Source: Euborellia annulipes
Lineage: Eukaryota > Arthropoda > Insecta > Dermaptera > Anisolabididae
Length of the DNA stretch: 64,000 bases
Direction: 5' to 3'
NCBI GenBank assembly: GCA_023213315.1
Contig: JAKCPI010001735.1
Location: forward strand, 32,311-96,310
The first letter of the stretch is position 1. Each line of letters begins with the position of its first letter. The notes under the pieces were generated by a model that did not search any database, was not told where the DNA came from, and saw only the letters and a list, made by a program, of their open reading frames with translations. This document shows, piece by piece, positions 53,603 to 63,115 of the stretch. The position numbers and the translations under genes were made by a program.

Positions 53603-53685
53603 TGGGAAAAAATCTAGTCACATATAAATCGTTTGGATATCAGATTCTCTATTAAATTTCATTTAAAATAATAGCTTCTTACTAA

Positions 53686-53895
53686 TAGCTGAGGTTGAAA
53701 TTTTATATTTAAATAAGGTACCCCCTGGGACGTGACACAAAGCTTTTGAACAAAAACGGGCAAAGAGTACTAGTACTTTACTTGTAGCACTTTTTCAGTT
53801 TTTTTATCATGGTTGCCATGATTACCGAAGATTTGTAATCATTTGTAAAATCAAGAGAAAGTATGCTGTGCGATTATCACACCAGATTTTTTTTT
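53686..53895 (+). mobile_element. TH element, internally deleted
   Basis: GAGGTTGAAATTTTATATTT, GTACTAGTACTTTACTTGTA and TCATGGTTGCCATGATTACC are followed by half a hairpin ending ATCACACCAGATTTTTTTTT. It lacks the 5' hairpin, the microsatellite and half of the 3' stem. Confidence 0.8.
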
Positions 53896-54009
53896 AAACT
53901 ACTGTGTATTCATATTTCATATTAAACACTAAAAAAATGAAATTTCTACGCAAAATTCAAATTCGGATTAGAAAATAAACCAGAAGTGTTGAAATAATTT
54001 TCACTAACA

Positions 54010-54200
54010 AGTAGACCATCGATTGAAACTTTTATTTATTTTTTGAGGTATAAATGAGTTGAGTCTAGTCAAGTAGCCCACGTTGTTCCTAGGAGACTCA
54101 TTGTTCGAAAATTCTGCCTTACTAGTTTAATCTGTTTTGTGGGTGGTGGAAATGAAGACAAAATTTCGTAACGTTTTGAGGGAAATGAATCCCAAATTTC
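54010..54200. repeat. Diverged dispersed repeat, copy 2
   Basis: Colinear with 25560-25780: TTTTTTGAGGTATAAATGAG, GTTGAGTC, ACTAGTTTAATC and TTCGTAACGTTTTGAGG. Ends are undefined. Confidence 0.5.
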
Positions 54201-54729
54201 TCTACCGATGTAAGCAAGTTTCTCTACAATATGAAAATATAATTTTTAATAATGAAATTATAGTCAGCCACTTTTGGAATTCTAGTTTGATGTAAGTAAA
54301 GAAAAAAAAATAGTGAATGTACTTTTTTCTTCCATCTATTAGAAGCTGAGAAAATAAAAATGAATATTGACTTTTGATAGAAATGTCGAAATTCTAATGA
54401 CGAATGATAAATCTTTTGAAAATTGACCTAAAAAAAAACACTCTAGAAAGAGCGAATAACTATTTAAGTTCACTTTTATGATATTGAAGCATTGAATGTA
54501 TTTTATAGAAATCTAAAAATGTTAATAAAATATGATTTGAGAAAATTATTTGGCAAGTAAACAAGAATAAAAACAATCTCTCTCACTCTCAAACTATTCG
54601 ATTGAGATTATTTGATTGAATATAATAAAATAAATTTTTTTAAGTCTTTTTGGAAGAAAATTTTTACTGGCCTAGTAAAAATACAATATTAATATTGATT
54701 TTGTCGTTTGTTAGCAAAAGAACTAATCC
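54201..54729. other. AT-rich stretch
   Basis: Nothing recognised. Confidence 0.45.
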
Positions 54730-55054
54730 TTATTTCTACTTCACTCGGTCCCTTTATTCAACTTCTTCTATGCTAGGGAGGATGTCCTAGTTTGAGGAGG
54801 GACCCTCTGAGTACCACCTACTCCTTACAAAGAATCCATCACTGAGAGGGAACCTTCTTTACGTTCCTTCCATAGGTCAGGATGTCACAGCAACTCCCTC
54901 TTGTAGAGTTGCCTGGGGACTATTGTGGTGAGATTCAATATTCGATTAAAATAAATATTTTTATTTAATGAAAAATCCCCGTAGGCCCAGGATGCGAACC
55001 TGGATCTTCTTTGTAAAAACCGATTCTCTAGCCCGCTACACCAGCGAGCCCCTT
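54730..55054 (-). mobile_element. SINE-3 with tRNA-like head
   Basis: Minus strand: CGCTGGTGTAGCGGGCTAGA (A box) and a perfect T-arm CCAGGTTCGCATCCTGG (B box). Acceptor strands do not pair and the anticodon arm is poor, so it is not a tRNA gene. The body continues ATGAATC.. to AACTAGGACATCCTCCCTAG and ACCGAGTGAAGTAG, shared with 31773-31906. The tail and duplication are unclear. Confidence 0.65.
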
Positions 55055-56045
55055 CTTTTTCTATTAATAAATTAATGAAATTTTCGTCTGGATTAAAAAA
55101 AAAAATCCATCTAATTGTTTTATAAATTTCATATGAAGCGAGAGGGAAGTAAAATAAGTAGTAAGATGATCTCTGAGTAAATTGAGAGCACCTTGTGCTT
55201 GTGGTCCAGAGCCCACATCCTTCCTCTTGGATGCTGTCTTTGTGACTTGACAAGTTTTCTGATAAGACTCACCCTGTCTGTCTGTCCGAACGAACGTTTC
55301 AAGTTTCATGCCCTTGTGAACACCAACCAACCCTTATTCTCAATCGTCTATCGATTTGTAGATAGCCACCCCCAAAGCAATCTAAAAGTTATTTGACTTG
55401 TCAAATTTCATCATATCATTCCAAGTTATCTCTCTTTCTCAGCTTATGATTAAATAATTATATAATGAAATATAAATGAATTTTGTCGTGTTTCCTAGTG
55501 GGGTAGGTGGGTAACTCAAATCGCTAATTTACCAATAAAATGATTTGGATTATTCTAGATCCGATTTCAGGTATATAAACATTATCAACAGTAATTAAAA
55601 ATTGAGTATGGTTAGCCGATTCATAAGAAATCCCAGGGCAATAATTACGTTATGTTATTTCCTACTGTATTTTTTTACTTGAAATATTATTTTTTATAAT
55701 ATTACAATAATCGAGCATTAATCAAATATTTTTGTTAACTTCGTGGATAAAAATATATAAAAGTTTGTACTAAATTATTATTTGTTAAATTTTATCAAAG
55801 AAAATCAGGTTTCATTTAATCTCGAACATTTTCTCTTTACCATTTATATAATAATAAAATATGTTTTCAATCGAATGTATTTATCATAATTATGCTGCTC
55901 TAAGCGATGTAAAAGGAAAACTTAAACACAAAGGAATGAAATAATTCAAATGTTTAACGGAGTGTATAATACTCGAATATTTAATAATTTAATATCAATA
56001 ATTCTAGAATTATATAAATCTAAATTTGATTGAAGAATTTATCTT
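55055..56045. other. Low-repeat stretch
   Basis: 55180-55400 is unique and GC-richer, with a GTCTGTCTGTC run. Short open frames on both strands overlap the SINE-3 head and are not supported. A weak CAG|GTATAT junction lies at 55570. The rest is AT-rich. Confidence 0.35.
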
Positions 56046-56412
56046 AAAAAATCAGGTGTGATAGTCTCACAGCAGTGGCCCAGGGCCCCCCCCCCCCAAA
56101 GCCTTCTCCAAAACAAAAAAATACTTTTCCCTATTTTTTTTTTTTTTTAAATAATTATTTTATTAACTCTCATAAATTCTAAAATCTAACAAAAAATAAG
56201 TTTCTTGTAGAAGGGGGGGGGGTACATAAAACTTTTGCCCCCCCCCCCCCCGAAGCAGAAATCCTGGCTACGCTACTGTCTCACAGCACACAATTTTCTC
56301 TGAACTTCGGAAATTGAAAGTTGTGTTCTGTGCATGTCACACCAGATTTTTGGTATCGACAAATAGTTTGTTTAGTTTTCGGCAATATAGGCCTATTAGA
56401 ATTCAAGATGTG
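56046..56412 (-). mobile_element. TH 3' hairpin split by a hAT-like MITE
   Basis: AAAAAATCAGGTGTGATAGT opens the hairpin. After the insertion it resumes CAGCACACAATTTTCTCTGA with an ACTTCGGA loop, closes at CATGTCACACCAGATTTTTG, and continues with the TTAGAATTCAAGATGTGAAA flank. Confidence 0.88.
56073..56278. mobile_element. hAT-like MITE in TH hairpin, 8-bp duplication
   Basis: TCTCACAG at 56065-56072 and 56279-56286 flanks the 206-bp element. Ends are CAGTGGCCCAGG and CCTGGCTACGCTACTG. Poly-C lies next to the left end; poly-G and then poly-C precede the right end. Confidence 0.88.
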
Positions 56413-56455
56413 AAATGAAGATAGCCTAACAACGGAGTAGAGCAAAAGTCATCAG

Positions 56456-56520
56456 AGACGTTTCGATTAAGCGGGGCGAAACCTCGGGTGAGTGACCCCG
56501 AGAATCAGGGTGTGAAACGT
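56456..56520. repeat. Small nested stem-loops with GACGTTTC/GAAACGTC
   Basis: AGACGTTTCGATTAAG faces AATCAGGGTGTGAAACGTC, and between them CTCGGG-TGAGTGA-CCCCGAG folds. The motif family is that of the foldback elements. Confidence 0.55.
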
Positions 56521-56537
56521 CCCCCAAAATCCTTAGG

Positions 56538-56806
56538 GATGCATGCGCTACTGCTCATGCCTTTTGAAGCACACTTTTTTCTTGTACTTTATAGGAAAGA
56601 TAGGAGAAGAATAAGTATTTTTCTTTTTTAATTTTACCCTTTCGACCACTCAGGCTTTTAAGGGTTTCCACGTAACATCCGAAACCCTTAAATAGTCGGA
56701 GGGGCCGAAAAATTAAAAAAGAAAAATACTTATTCTTCTCCTATCTTTCCTATAAAGTACAAGAGAAAAGTATGCTTCAAAAAGCATGAGCAATATCACA
56801 TGCATC
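56538..56806. repeat. Inverted duplication of a TH body segment
   Basis: Arms 56538-56640 and 56706-56806 share GATGCATG, GCATGCTTTTTGAAGCA-type sequence, GTACTTTATAGGAAAGATAG and AGAATAAGTATTTTTC. GTACTTTATAGGAAAGATAG belongs to the TH body. The 65-nt centre includes GGTTTCC and CATCCGAAACCC segments. TH termini are missing, so this is not a normal copy. Confidence 0.75.
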
Positions 56807-59060
56807 TCTATTCATATTATTAGATTATTTAGCCTATCTTTATTAATAATAATAATAAAGTTATTATATATTAATAGAATATAATAAATATCTACTTTAA
56901 ATTTAGAAAATCTAATGGAAAAAAAGCTATTTTCTTAAAAAGATTATTAATTCAAAACGAGTTTAATCTTCTAGAAGTTAATCTCTATTTGAACGCAATT
57001 CCAGTTCACTTATCTAAGCCCCCCCTAATTGCTTGCCAGCAAATTAACCCCCAATAGACAAATTAAATAGTCAAATTTATAGTGACGGCGGCACGAGGGC
57101 GTCCTTAAAACACAAACTTCTAACGAGGTACAGGAATTAGAAAGAGCACTCAAGTTATATACAGTATTATAATTCTTAAGTTGTCTTGTTTGTTTGACAT
57201 TATAATTGAAGAAATAATTATAATAAAAAGAAATTGTTTTTTTGGCTCGTGCTAGAGCCGAAGAATAAAGAGAAAAAAAGTAAATGTGGAGGCCTATCGA
57301 GTGATTGCAGGCGCCAGGCAGAGATGAATGCAACCTATTTAACTACCTAGAATCTAGATACTTTTTGAGAGAACCAAGGAACGAAATATTTCAAATTATC
57401 ATTTAAATACTGTAGTATAAACTCATAAATAAATATTTCTTGGATATCACAGTGACTTCTAGTAATGTACTCTCGAATATTAGATGAAAAAATAAATTAA
57501 ATTAATAAATTTAAGACTATAATATCTTAAAATGATATTAATCAGGAAAGGCCGATGGAAAACGATTGTTATATTTTTTTTAACAATGATAAAATAACTG
57601 AATTAGACGTATTTTTATTTGAGAATTTGAAACTCCTTTAAAGGATCCTATCTCCTTCACATGGTTAGGGCTTTAGTGTTTTAATTATTTATATAAAAAA
57701 TAATTTTATCTTTTCTGAAAGAGATTTCAATAGAATCCATTAGGATATATTTTATTTTGGGGGTTGAATTTTATTCTTCATTTTATAGGTTTTTTTTATA
57801 GTTACACTTTATTTGAATAAGAGATTTTATAGATCAAAATTAAAATAACTCTCATATTTTCTCAATTTATTCCAAGTCAAAGTCATTAAAATAATTTCTT
57901 AAAGTCGTCAATTTTATTATTCAAAACATTAAGAGAGAGGGGGTGGGGAAGGCAAGAGAAATCAATATATTTTAACTATTAAAAAATTAGCTTTGATATT
58001 CTGAATGTAGTTTTTTTTTCGATTATATTATAATATAGCTCAATATATTCTTCTATATTGTCTCTTGTCAAAAATTGACATTATTCATGAGAATCGCTAT
58101 ATAGAAATAAAATCAAAGCTCATTTTATATGACGCTTCTATTTTTTTAACATGACACTTTTGAATTTAATATAAAATAGATTTTTTATATATTAAAAATA
58201 TAGACCAGGTGGAACATAAAATAAGAAACTTATTAATGAATCAAACTTCTGTTTATAAACCACACCTAATCAAAAAATTTTCACTTCTTTCAACCGTTGG
58301 AATGACAAACTATGCCATTGTTTCTCATGTTTTAATATTTATTATAACCTAGTAAGATTTTAAAAGGCAATGAAAGCCAGAGTACCCATCCATCTCTTTT
58401 TCCTGGGGATGAAAGATGACGTTAAAAATAAGAAGTGATGGATAGAAGAAAAACTTAAATATAATCAATTTACCAAAAAGAAAAAAAAAATTCTAATTTA
58501 TACTGAACATTAATATCCGTGACGACCGTATGAAAAAAATGGGTAAAAATATTTTAAATTCATCATCAATGAAATATTTTGAAGATTTATTTAAAAAAAT
58601 AAATAAGATAAATGGGATCATTTTCTTCTAAACCATCGCTAAGAACTGCAATTAAAGTTAAATTTTTTAAAGCCGTTTATTAGACGAAACAATACACTGG
58701 TCTATACTATTATAGGGTTAAGTATTTTGCTTATGCGAATTTATCATTAATTATGTCAATTGATATAAACAATTTAAGATTAAACCTTAAAATCCAGGGG
58801 ATTTTAGGGTTCCAAAATTTGTTTAAATCAATTGGACTTAATTAAGACTTTGGGTAAGTCAAGAAGCTACAAATCAACAATATAGAATCTTGGATATTGT
58901 CCATTTACAAATTAGAAAAATTCTTCCCTTTACACAATCTCCTTAAGCAGATAATGGAGTTTTTTCGTATTTGGGAAGAATGAAGACATAATAAAAAATA
59001 AATAAATTCCTTTCTTACTTTACAATAATATCGCGTGAAAGTAATCATTGTTATTAGTTT
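56807..59060. other. Repeat-poor stretch (2.25 kb)
   Basis: No recognised element. A 102-codon minus-strand frame at 57025-57333 has no splice or poly(A) context and mixed composition. Otherwise AT-rich. Confidence 0.4.
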
Positions 59061-59332
59061 TTTTTTTTTTTTTAAACACACTTTTTTTCTCATTCACTCT
59101 CACATTCACACACACATACACACAGTCTTTTCGGCAACATAGGCCATTTAAGACTTTTACGATATCCGTTATTTAATAATATATATTTATTTGGGGTCCA
59201 GGCATTCTTATTTAAGCCATTTGGTATCCAAATGGCTTAAATAAAATCATCGGACTGCCTGGGGTCCGAACCCGCGACGTTTGGTATACGAGGTTAGCAC
59301 GCTAACCCCTACACCAAACCCCGAGGGCCCAC
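59061..59332 (-). mobile_element. SINE-1, full length, 12-bp duplication
   Basis: TGTTATTAGTTT at 59049-59060 and 59333-59344 flanks it. Minus strand: GGGGTTTGGTGTAGGGGTTA, GGGTTCGGACCCC, hairpin GCCATTTGGATACCAAATGG, module AAATGGCCTATGTTGCCGAA, GTGTGTGTGAATGTGAGAG and an A run. Confidence 0.92.
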
Positions 59333-59604
59333 TGTTATTAGTTTAATCAGTTATATAAAAAAGATAATGACATTTTGATGTATTTATTTGTTTTGTTATT
59401 AATTAGAGTAGGTCACTGGGTCATTGAACTAAAATGGCCTTGTAGGTGTTTGAAAGACCTTAAACAATCATAAAATAACCATAATAAATTAATTAAAGTG
59501 ACCATCCCTTTTTATTATATAGCTTTTATGTCCTTGGAAGGGTCATGTCGACGAGTCATATAAATTAATGTAACACCCATTAAAAATATAAATACGAATT
59601 AATC

Positions 59605-60088
59605 TTTAAAAAATCTGGTGTGACTTAACGCACAGTATTCTAGTTGTGTAACTTTCGATTACCGAGGGTTACACCAGATTTTTTGTATCGACATATATAT
59701 AGTTTTTTAAAATATTAGTAGCTACGAATGCAAAAAGTAAAAATCTGAAATAGTATATACTACGTATAAGACTTAATACAGTAATCGTTGTTATTTATAA
59801 TATCTATTGGGGGTCCAGGCGTTTCTATTTAAGCGATTTGGTATCCAAATTGGTTAAATAAAATCAACGGACTGCCTGGGTCCGAACCCGCGACCTTAAT
59901 AGAAGATTAGCTACCAGCTACACCAAGCCCGAGGGCAGCTCATTTTCTTCATCAGACAGAGACACATATAGACCAAACTTTTTTGGACTCCGGGGACATC
60001 AAAACGTGTATATCTAATTTTTGGCATGAATCCAATACTTTCTCTCTCAGATATATATATATATTGCATATATAAGTAAGAGAAAGTA
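59605..60088 (-). mobile_element. TH element split by a SINE-1
   Basis: Left: AAAAAATCTGGTGTGACTTA ... GGGTTACACCAGATTTTTTG with much of one stem missing, then GTATCGACATATATATAG. Right of the SINE: CAGACAGAGACACATATAGA, GGGACATCAAAACGTGTATA, and the 5' hairpin ending TAAGTAAGAGAAAGTAAAA. The interior is largely deleted. Confidence 0.75.
59768..59937 (-). mobile_element. SINE-1, 3'-shortened
   Basis: Minus strand head GGGCTTGGTGTAGCTGGTAG, B box GGGTTCGGACCC, hairpin GATTTGGTATCCAAATTGG (complement) and GCCTGGACCCCC. The module is reduced to traces near 59768-59790. It lies between two parts of one TH copy. Confidence 0.75.
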
Positions 60089-60215
60089 AAAAATATCCTA
60101 TAATGAAAGGAAAAAGTAAAGAATCAAAATAGAATAATTTTTTGCTAACTGAAAAAAAAATTGATTCTACTAAATACTATGCCGATTTGCAAATGTAAAG
60201 AAGCTTAATAATTTG

Positions 60216-60626
60216 AAGGAACAGACCGAATATTCGGTTTCGGCCAAAAATCCTGGTTTCGGCTTCGGCCAAAAAGTAGCCGAAACTTGAGTCTGAAAAG
60301 ATGGGATGAGACTCGCATGCAGAAAAGCGGAAAAGGTGTAAAAAAATTTAGTTTTAGTTTCCCTTAAAAAAAGGTAAAATGATTTTCATGGAAGATGAAA
60401 AATTTCAAAAAAAAAAAAATCTCGACATCGAATTTTTGACATGAATCCAATACTTTCTCTCTCTATATATATTAACATATATATATAGAGGTAAGAGAAA
60501 GTAAAAAAAAGGTAAAGTGATATGAATTTTTTATAAGAAATACAATTTCGGTTTCGGTTACGGTTTCGGCCGAAAGATTGAGGCCGAAATTCGGTTTTGG
60601 TTGAAAATCTTGTTTCGGTCAGATCC
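60216..60626. mobile_element. CGGTTTCGG-rich TIR element
   Basis: TAATAATTTG occurs at 60206-60215 and 60627-60636. The ends (GGAACAGACCGAA and TTTCGGTCAGATCC) are imperfect inverted repeats. Repeated GGTTTCGGC/GCCGAAA phrases lie near both ends, and a TH 5' fragment is nested inside. The layout parallels the AACCGG element at 39442. Confidence 0.6.
60420..60508 (-). mobile_element. TH element, 5' end only
   Basis: CTCGACATCGAATTTTTGAC leads to ATAGAGGTAAGAGAAAGTAA. It is nested in the CGGTTTCGG element. Confidence 0.8.
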
Positions 60627-60910
60627 TAATAATTTGTAAAAATGATGACGCATTAATGACCGACCAATTTTCTCTAGATTTTAGTGATTAATGATTGGTT
60701 TCAAGATTGATATAATATATTTTTATTTTATTATTTATTTTTTTTTTTTTTGAAAAAAAAAAAAAACAAAAATAGATATCAAGGGACACTTTTTTACTTT
60801 TTTTTTCTGTGACAGATGTTTAGATTGTAGGCTCTTCTTGGCTGAGTATCTCTCTCCATTTTATTTGTGATGACGTATTTCATATCAGAGACTGTTGATT
60901 CGTATTCGAG

Positions 60911-61087
60911 ATGGGGAACTGTCCTAAATGTGTGCCGTTTCTCATAGTGGAGGAGGGGATGTTTTCAACCAATCCTCTTGCCTACTCATTCTCAGGGGCC
61001 ATATGTCACTCGTTGCCAAAAAGAAAAAATAAAAAATACTCGCCTGCAACATTTTCAATTCAATACACTCACTCATTCAACGAATAA
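60911..61087 (+). CDS. Small open frame, 58 codons, doubtful
   Basis: ATG at 60911 opens MGNCPKCVPFLIVEEG to a TAA at 61085. The surrounding 60800-61030 is unique and GC-richer. An acceptor-like TTTTTTTTCTGTGACAG ends at 60815, and a TGACGTATTTC box lies at about 60871. A glycine at position 2 (MGNC) would suit N-myristoylation if it were real. The frame upstream of ATG is closed and codon pattern is not distinctive, so chance is likely. Confidence 0.12.
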   Translation: MGNCPKCVPFLIVEEGMFSTNPLAYSFSGAICHSLPKRKNKKYSPATFSIQYTHSFNE

Positions 61088-61941
61088 TGATATTATTGGA
61101 CAACGTTTAGGTGTCTCTCTCTCCCTTCTATCATGCCAAGAAACGATGATTTATTAAACTTCATAAGAGATCTCCTTTTTTTTTTATTAAGAAAATTCTT
61201 CTCACACCGGATAAATATTATTCGCTCTCTCTCTTTTCTTTATGGTTTTATCATCACCCTTTGAATTGCAAAATTCCTCTCTTAATATTTATCTTATTAA
61301 ATGAAATATTTCTAAAAAAATTCTTTAAAAAATTCGTCTTCTTAAATGATTGAAAATTTAAAATTCCAAATTTGGCCTATCAGTGTTTTGTGACTCGGAC
61401 TTTAAAGAGGAATCGTGATCCGAGTAGACATTATAGTTCTCAGCCGATGTTTATATTCCTTCTTGACCAATTAATTATTCATAAATTTTAGTTTTATTAT
61501 TATTATTAATGATTGATGAAATTTATACATGCTCAGACAGAAAAACGTTAAAAGTATGAAGAAAGTCTAATATTATTCAGAAATATTGTCTTGCTTAGAA
61601 CGTTGTTTATTATTTCTCATTTTTTAGATCTTCAATTTAATATGCATTTTAAAACGCCAATTACGTTGATATTACATGTCGAAAAGAATCAGTAGCCTTC
61701 AAATTTCTAGATAGTCGACACTTTTTACTAAAATATTGTCCCTTCTCGTTTTTGATTATTTCATTGTTTTTATAAAAAAAAATGAAAATTTTTATTGGAA
61801 ATTTTCTAGGTTTGAACCATGAAAGTTGCCATTAAAAAATATAAAATATTTTTTTTAAAGAATGAAATAATCACAAGTAGAAAACGCATGGGTGGGAATT
61901 AATATTGTTGGATAATATAAAATATTTTAAATTTGAACATT
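61088..61941. other. AT-rich stretch
   Basis: Nothing recognised. Confidence 0.45.
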
Positions 61942-62113
61942 TGGGCCATTTGGATACCAAATGGCTTAAATAGAAATGCCTGGAGGCTCAATAGATATAA
62001 TACTTACTAATTAACGGTTATCGTAAAGTCTTAAATGGCCTAAGTTGCCGAAAAGACTGTGAATGTGTGTGTGAGTGTGAGTGTGAATGAGAAAAAAGTG
62101 TGTTTAAAAAAAA
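61942..62113 (+). mobile_element. SINE-1, 5'-truncated with 13-bp duplication
   Basis: AAATTTGAACATT at 61929-61941 and 62114-62126 flanks a copy that starts within the hairpin (GGGCCATTTGGATACCAAAT) and keeps the module AAATGGCCTAAGTTGCCGAA and the GTGTGAGTGTGAG tail. Intact duplication with a missing head shows truncation at insertion, as in target-primed reverse transcription. Confidence 0.9.
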
Positions 62114-62151
62114 AAATTTGAACATTAATAATAAATCACTCTTAAGTCATT

Positions 62152-62165
62152 TTACTTTCTCTTAC

Positions 62166-62221
<56 letters not shown>

Positions 62222-62255
62222 TAATATATATAGAGAGAAAGTATTGGATTCATTT
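62152..62255 (+). mobile_element. TH 5' hairpin with expanded TA repeat
   Basis: TTTTACTTTCTCTTACCTCT, an uninterrupted TA run (about 62168-62219) and AGAGAGAAAGTATTGGATTC. The copy ends at the ATTGGATTCAT point. Confidence 0.85.
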
Positions 62256-62474
62256 TAATTAAAATTCTCTCTTTTAACCATTTTTTTTTTTTTTTTTTTT
62301 TTACTTTTAATAGATCAATTAACTATCATCCGTAATACTCATTATTTTTACTTATGGTTTTGTCAAAGTTTATTAATAATATTCTTAAATATTAATATGT
62401 AACAAAATAGGGTAAGATAAAGTAAAAATGGCTTGGTGCCTAAGCTTTAATATAATGGAAAAAAAAAAACTTAC
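62256..62474. other. AT-rich stretch with T tract
   Basis: A T run lies at 62281-62302. On the minus strand the right edge is the donor GTAAGTTTT of the exon candidate next to it. Confidence 0.4.
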
Positions 62475-62526
62475 AAGAGTGTTGAGAAGAGGAAATGTTC
62501 GAAAATGAAGTAAGTAAACAACATAC
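62475..62526 (-). other. Candidate recursive-splicing exon (52 nt)
   Basis: Minus strand: ATTTTTTTCTTTTGTTTCAG ends at 62527 and GTATGT begins at 62526. After 52 nt the donor GTAAGTTT starts at 62474. It shares the TTTGTTTCAG|GTA core and the downstream GTAAGT with 11021-11064 and 46921-46956. It lies upstream of the 50.3-kb promoter on the minus strand, so it would belong to a longer or different transcript. Confidence 0.45.
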
Positions 62527-62910
62527 CTGAAACAAAAGAAAAAAATAAAATAAAAATCTGCTTTTTATTTTGTTATTTCAAAATTGGTAAGAATAACATT
62601 TAATTTGATTTTGTCTGGTTATAAAATCCATATCTCCTAATTGTTTATTCTGATGATTTCGTGCGTACTGTTTAATAGATTATCTTAAAAACTTGTTCAA
62701 ATTTCTAGAGAATAAAATTTTATATTTTGTTGATAAGAAGAGGGGCAATGTCTTGTAGGCTTAGATAAAAATCTTTATTTCGGATTCCAGGGGTTTAATA
62801 AAAATTCTTGATATTCGAATGACCTAAAAGCTACTAGACGATTTATTTAAGGGCTTCAGCATTTAAGGCCTGTTATAATTATACATTAGGTTGGGCCTAA
62901 AAAATCCTCA
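62527..62910. other. AT-rich stretch
   Basis: It contains the pyrimidine tract of the splice site (minus strand) and, near 62845-62900, GC-richer unique DNA. No element was recognised. Confidence 0.4.
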
Positions 62911-63084
62911 TTTTTTACTTTCTCTTACCTATGTATATATATGTAATATATATATAGAGAGAAAGTATTGGTTTCATGTCAAAAATTCGATGTCGAGATT
63001 TTGATGGATCTTCACGTTTTGAGGTCCCCTGAATCCAAAAAAAAGTGGTTTTCGCGACATGGTCTGTCTGTCTGTCTGTCTGTC

Positions 63085-63115
<31 letters not shown>

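Noticed and set aside
54970..55054. tRNA gene on the minus strand
   Set aside because: A and B boxes and the T-arm are good, but the acceptor strands do not pair and the anticodon arm does not fold. The body continues into a repeat shared with 31773, so it is a SINE head.
54885..55330. Minus-strand frames of 122 and 88 codons
   Set aside because: Both cross the SINE-3 tRNA-like head and body; they are repeat shadows.
55540..55580. CAG|GTATAT junction as a fourth recursive-splice site
   Set aside because: The pyrimidine tract is weak and no GTAAGT follows within 60 nt.
57025..57333. 102-codon minus-strand frame
   Set aside because: No acceptor, poly(A) signal or recognisable domain; length is within chance expectation.
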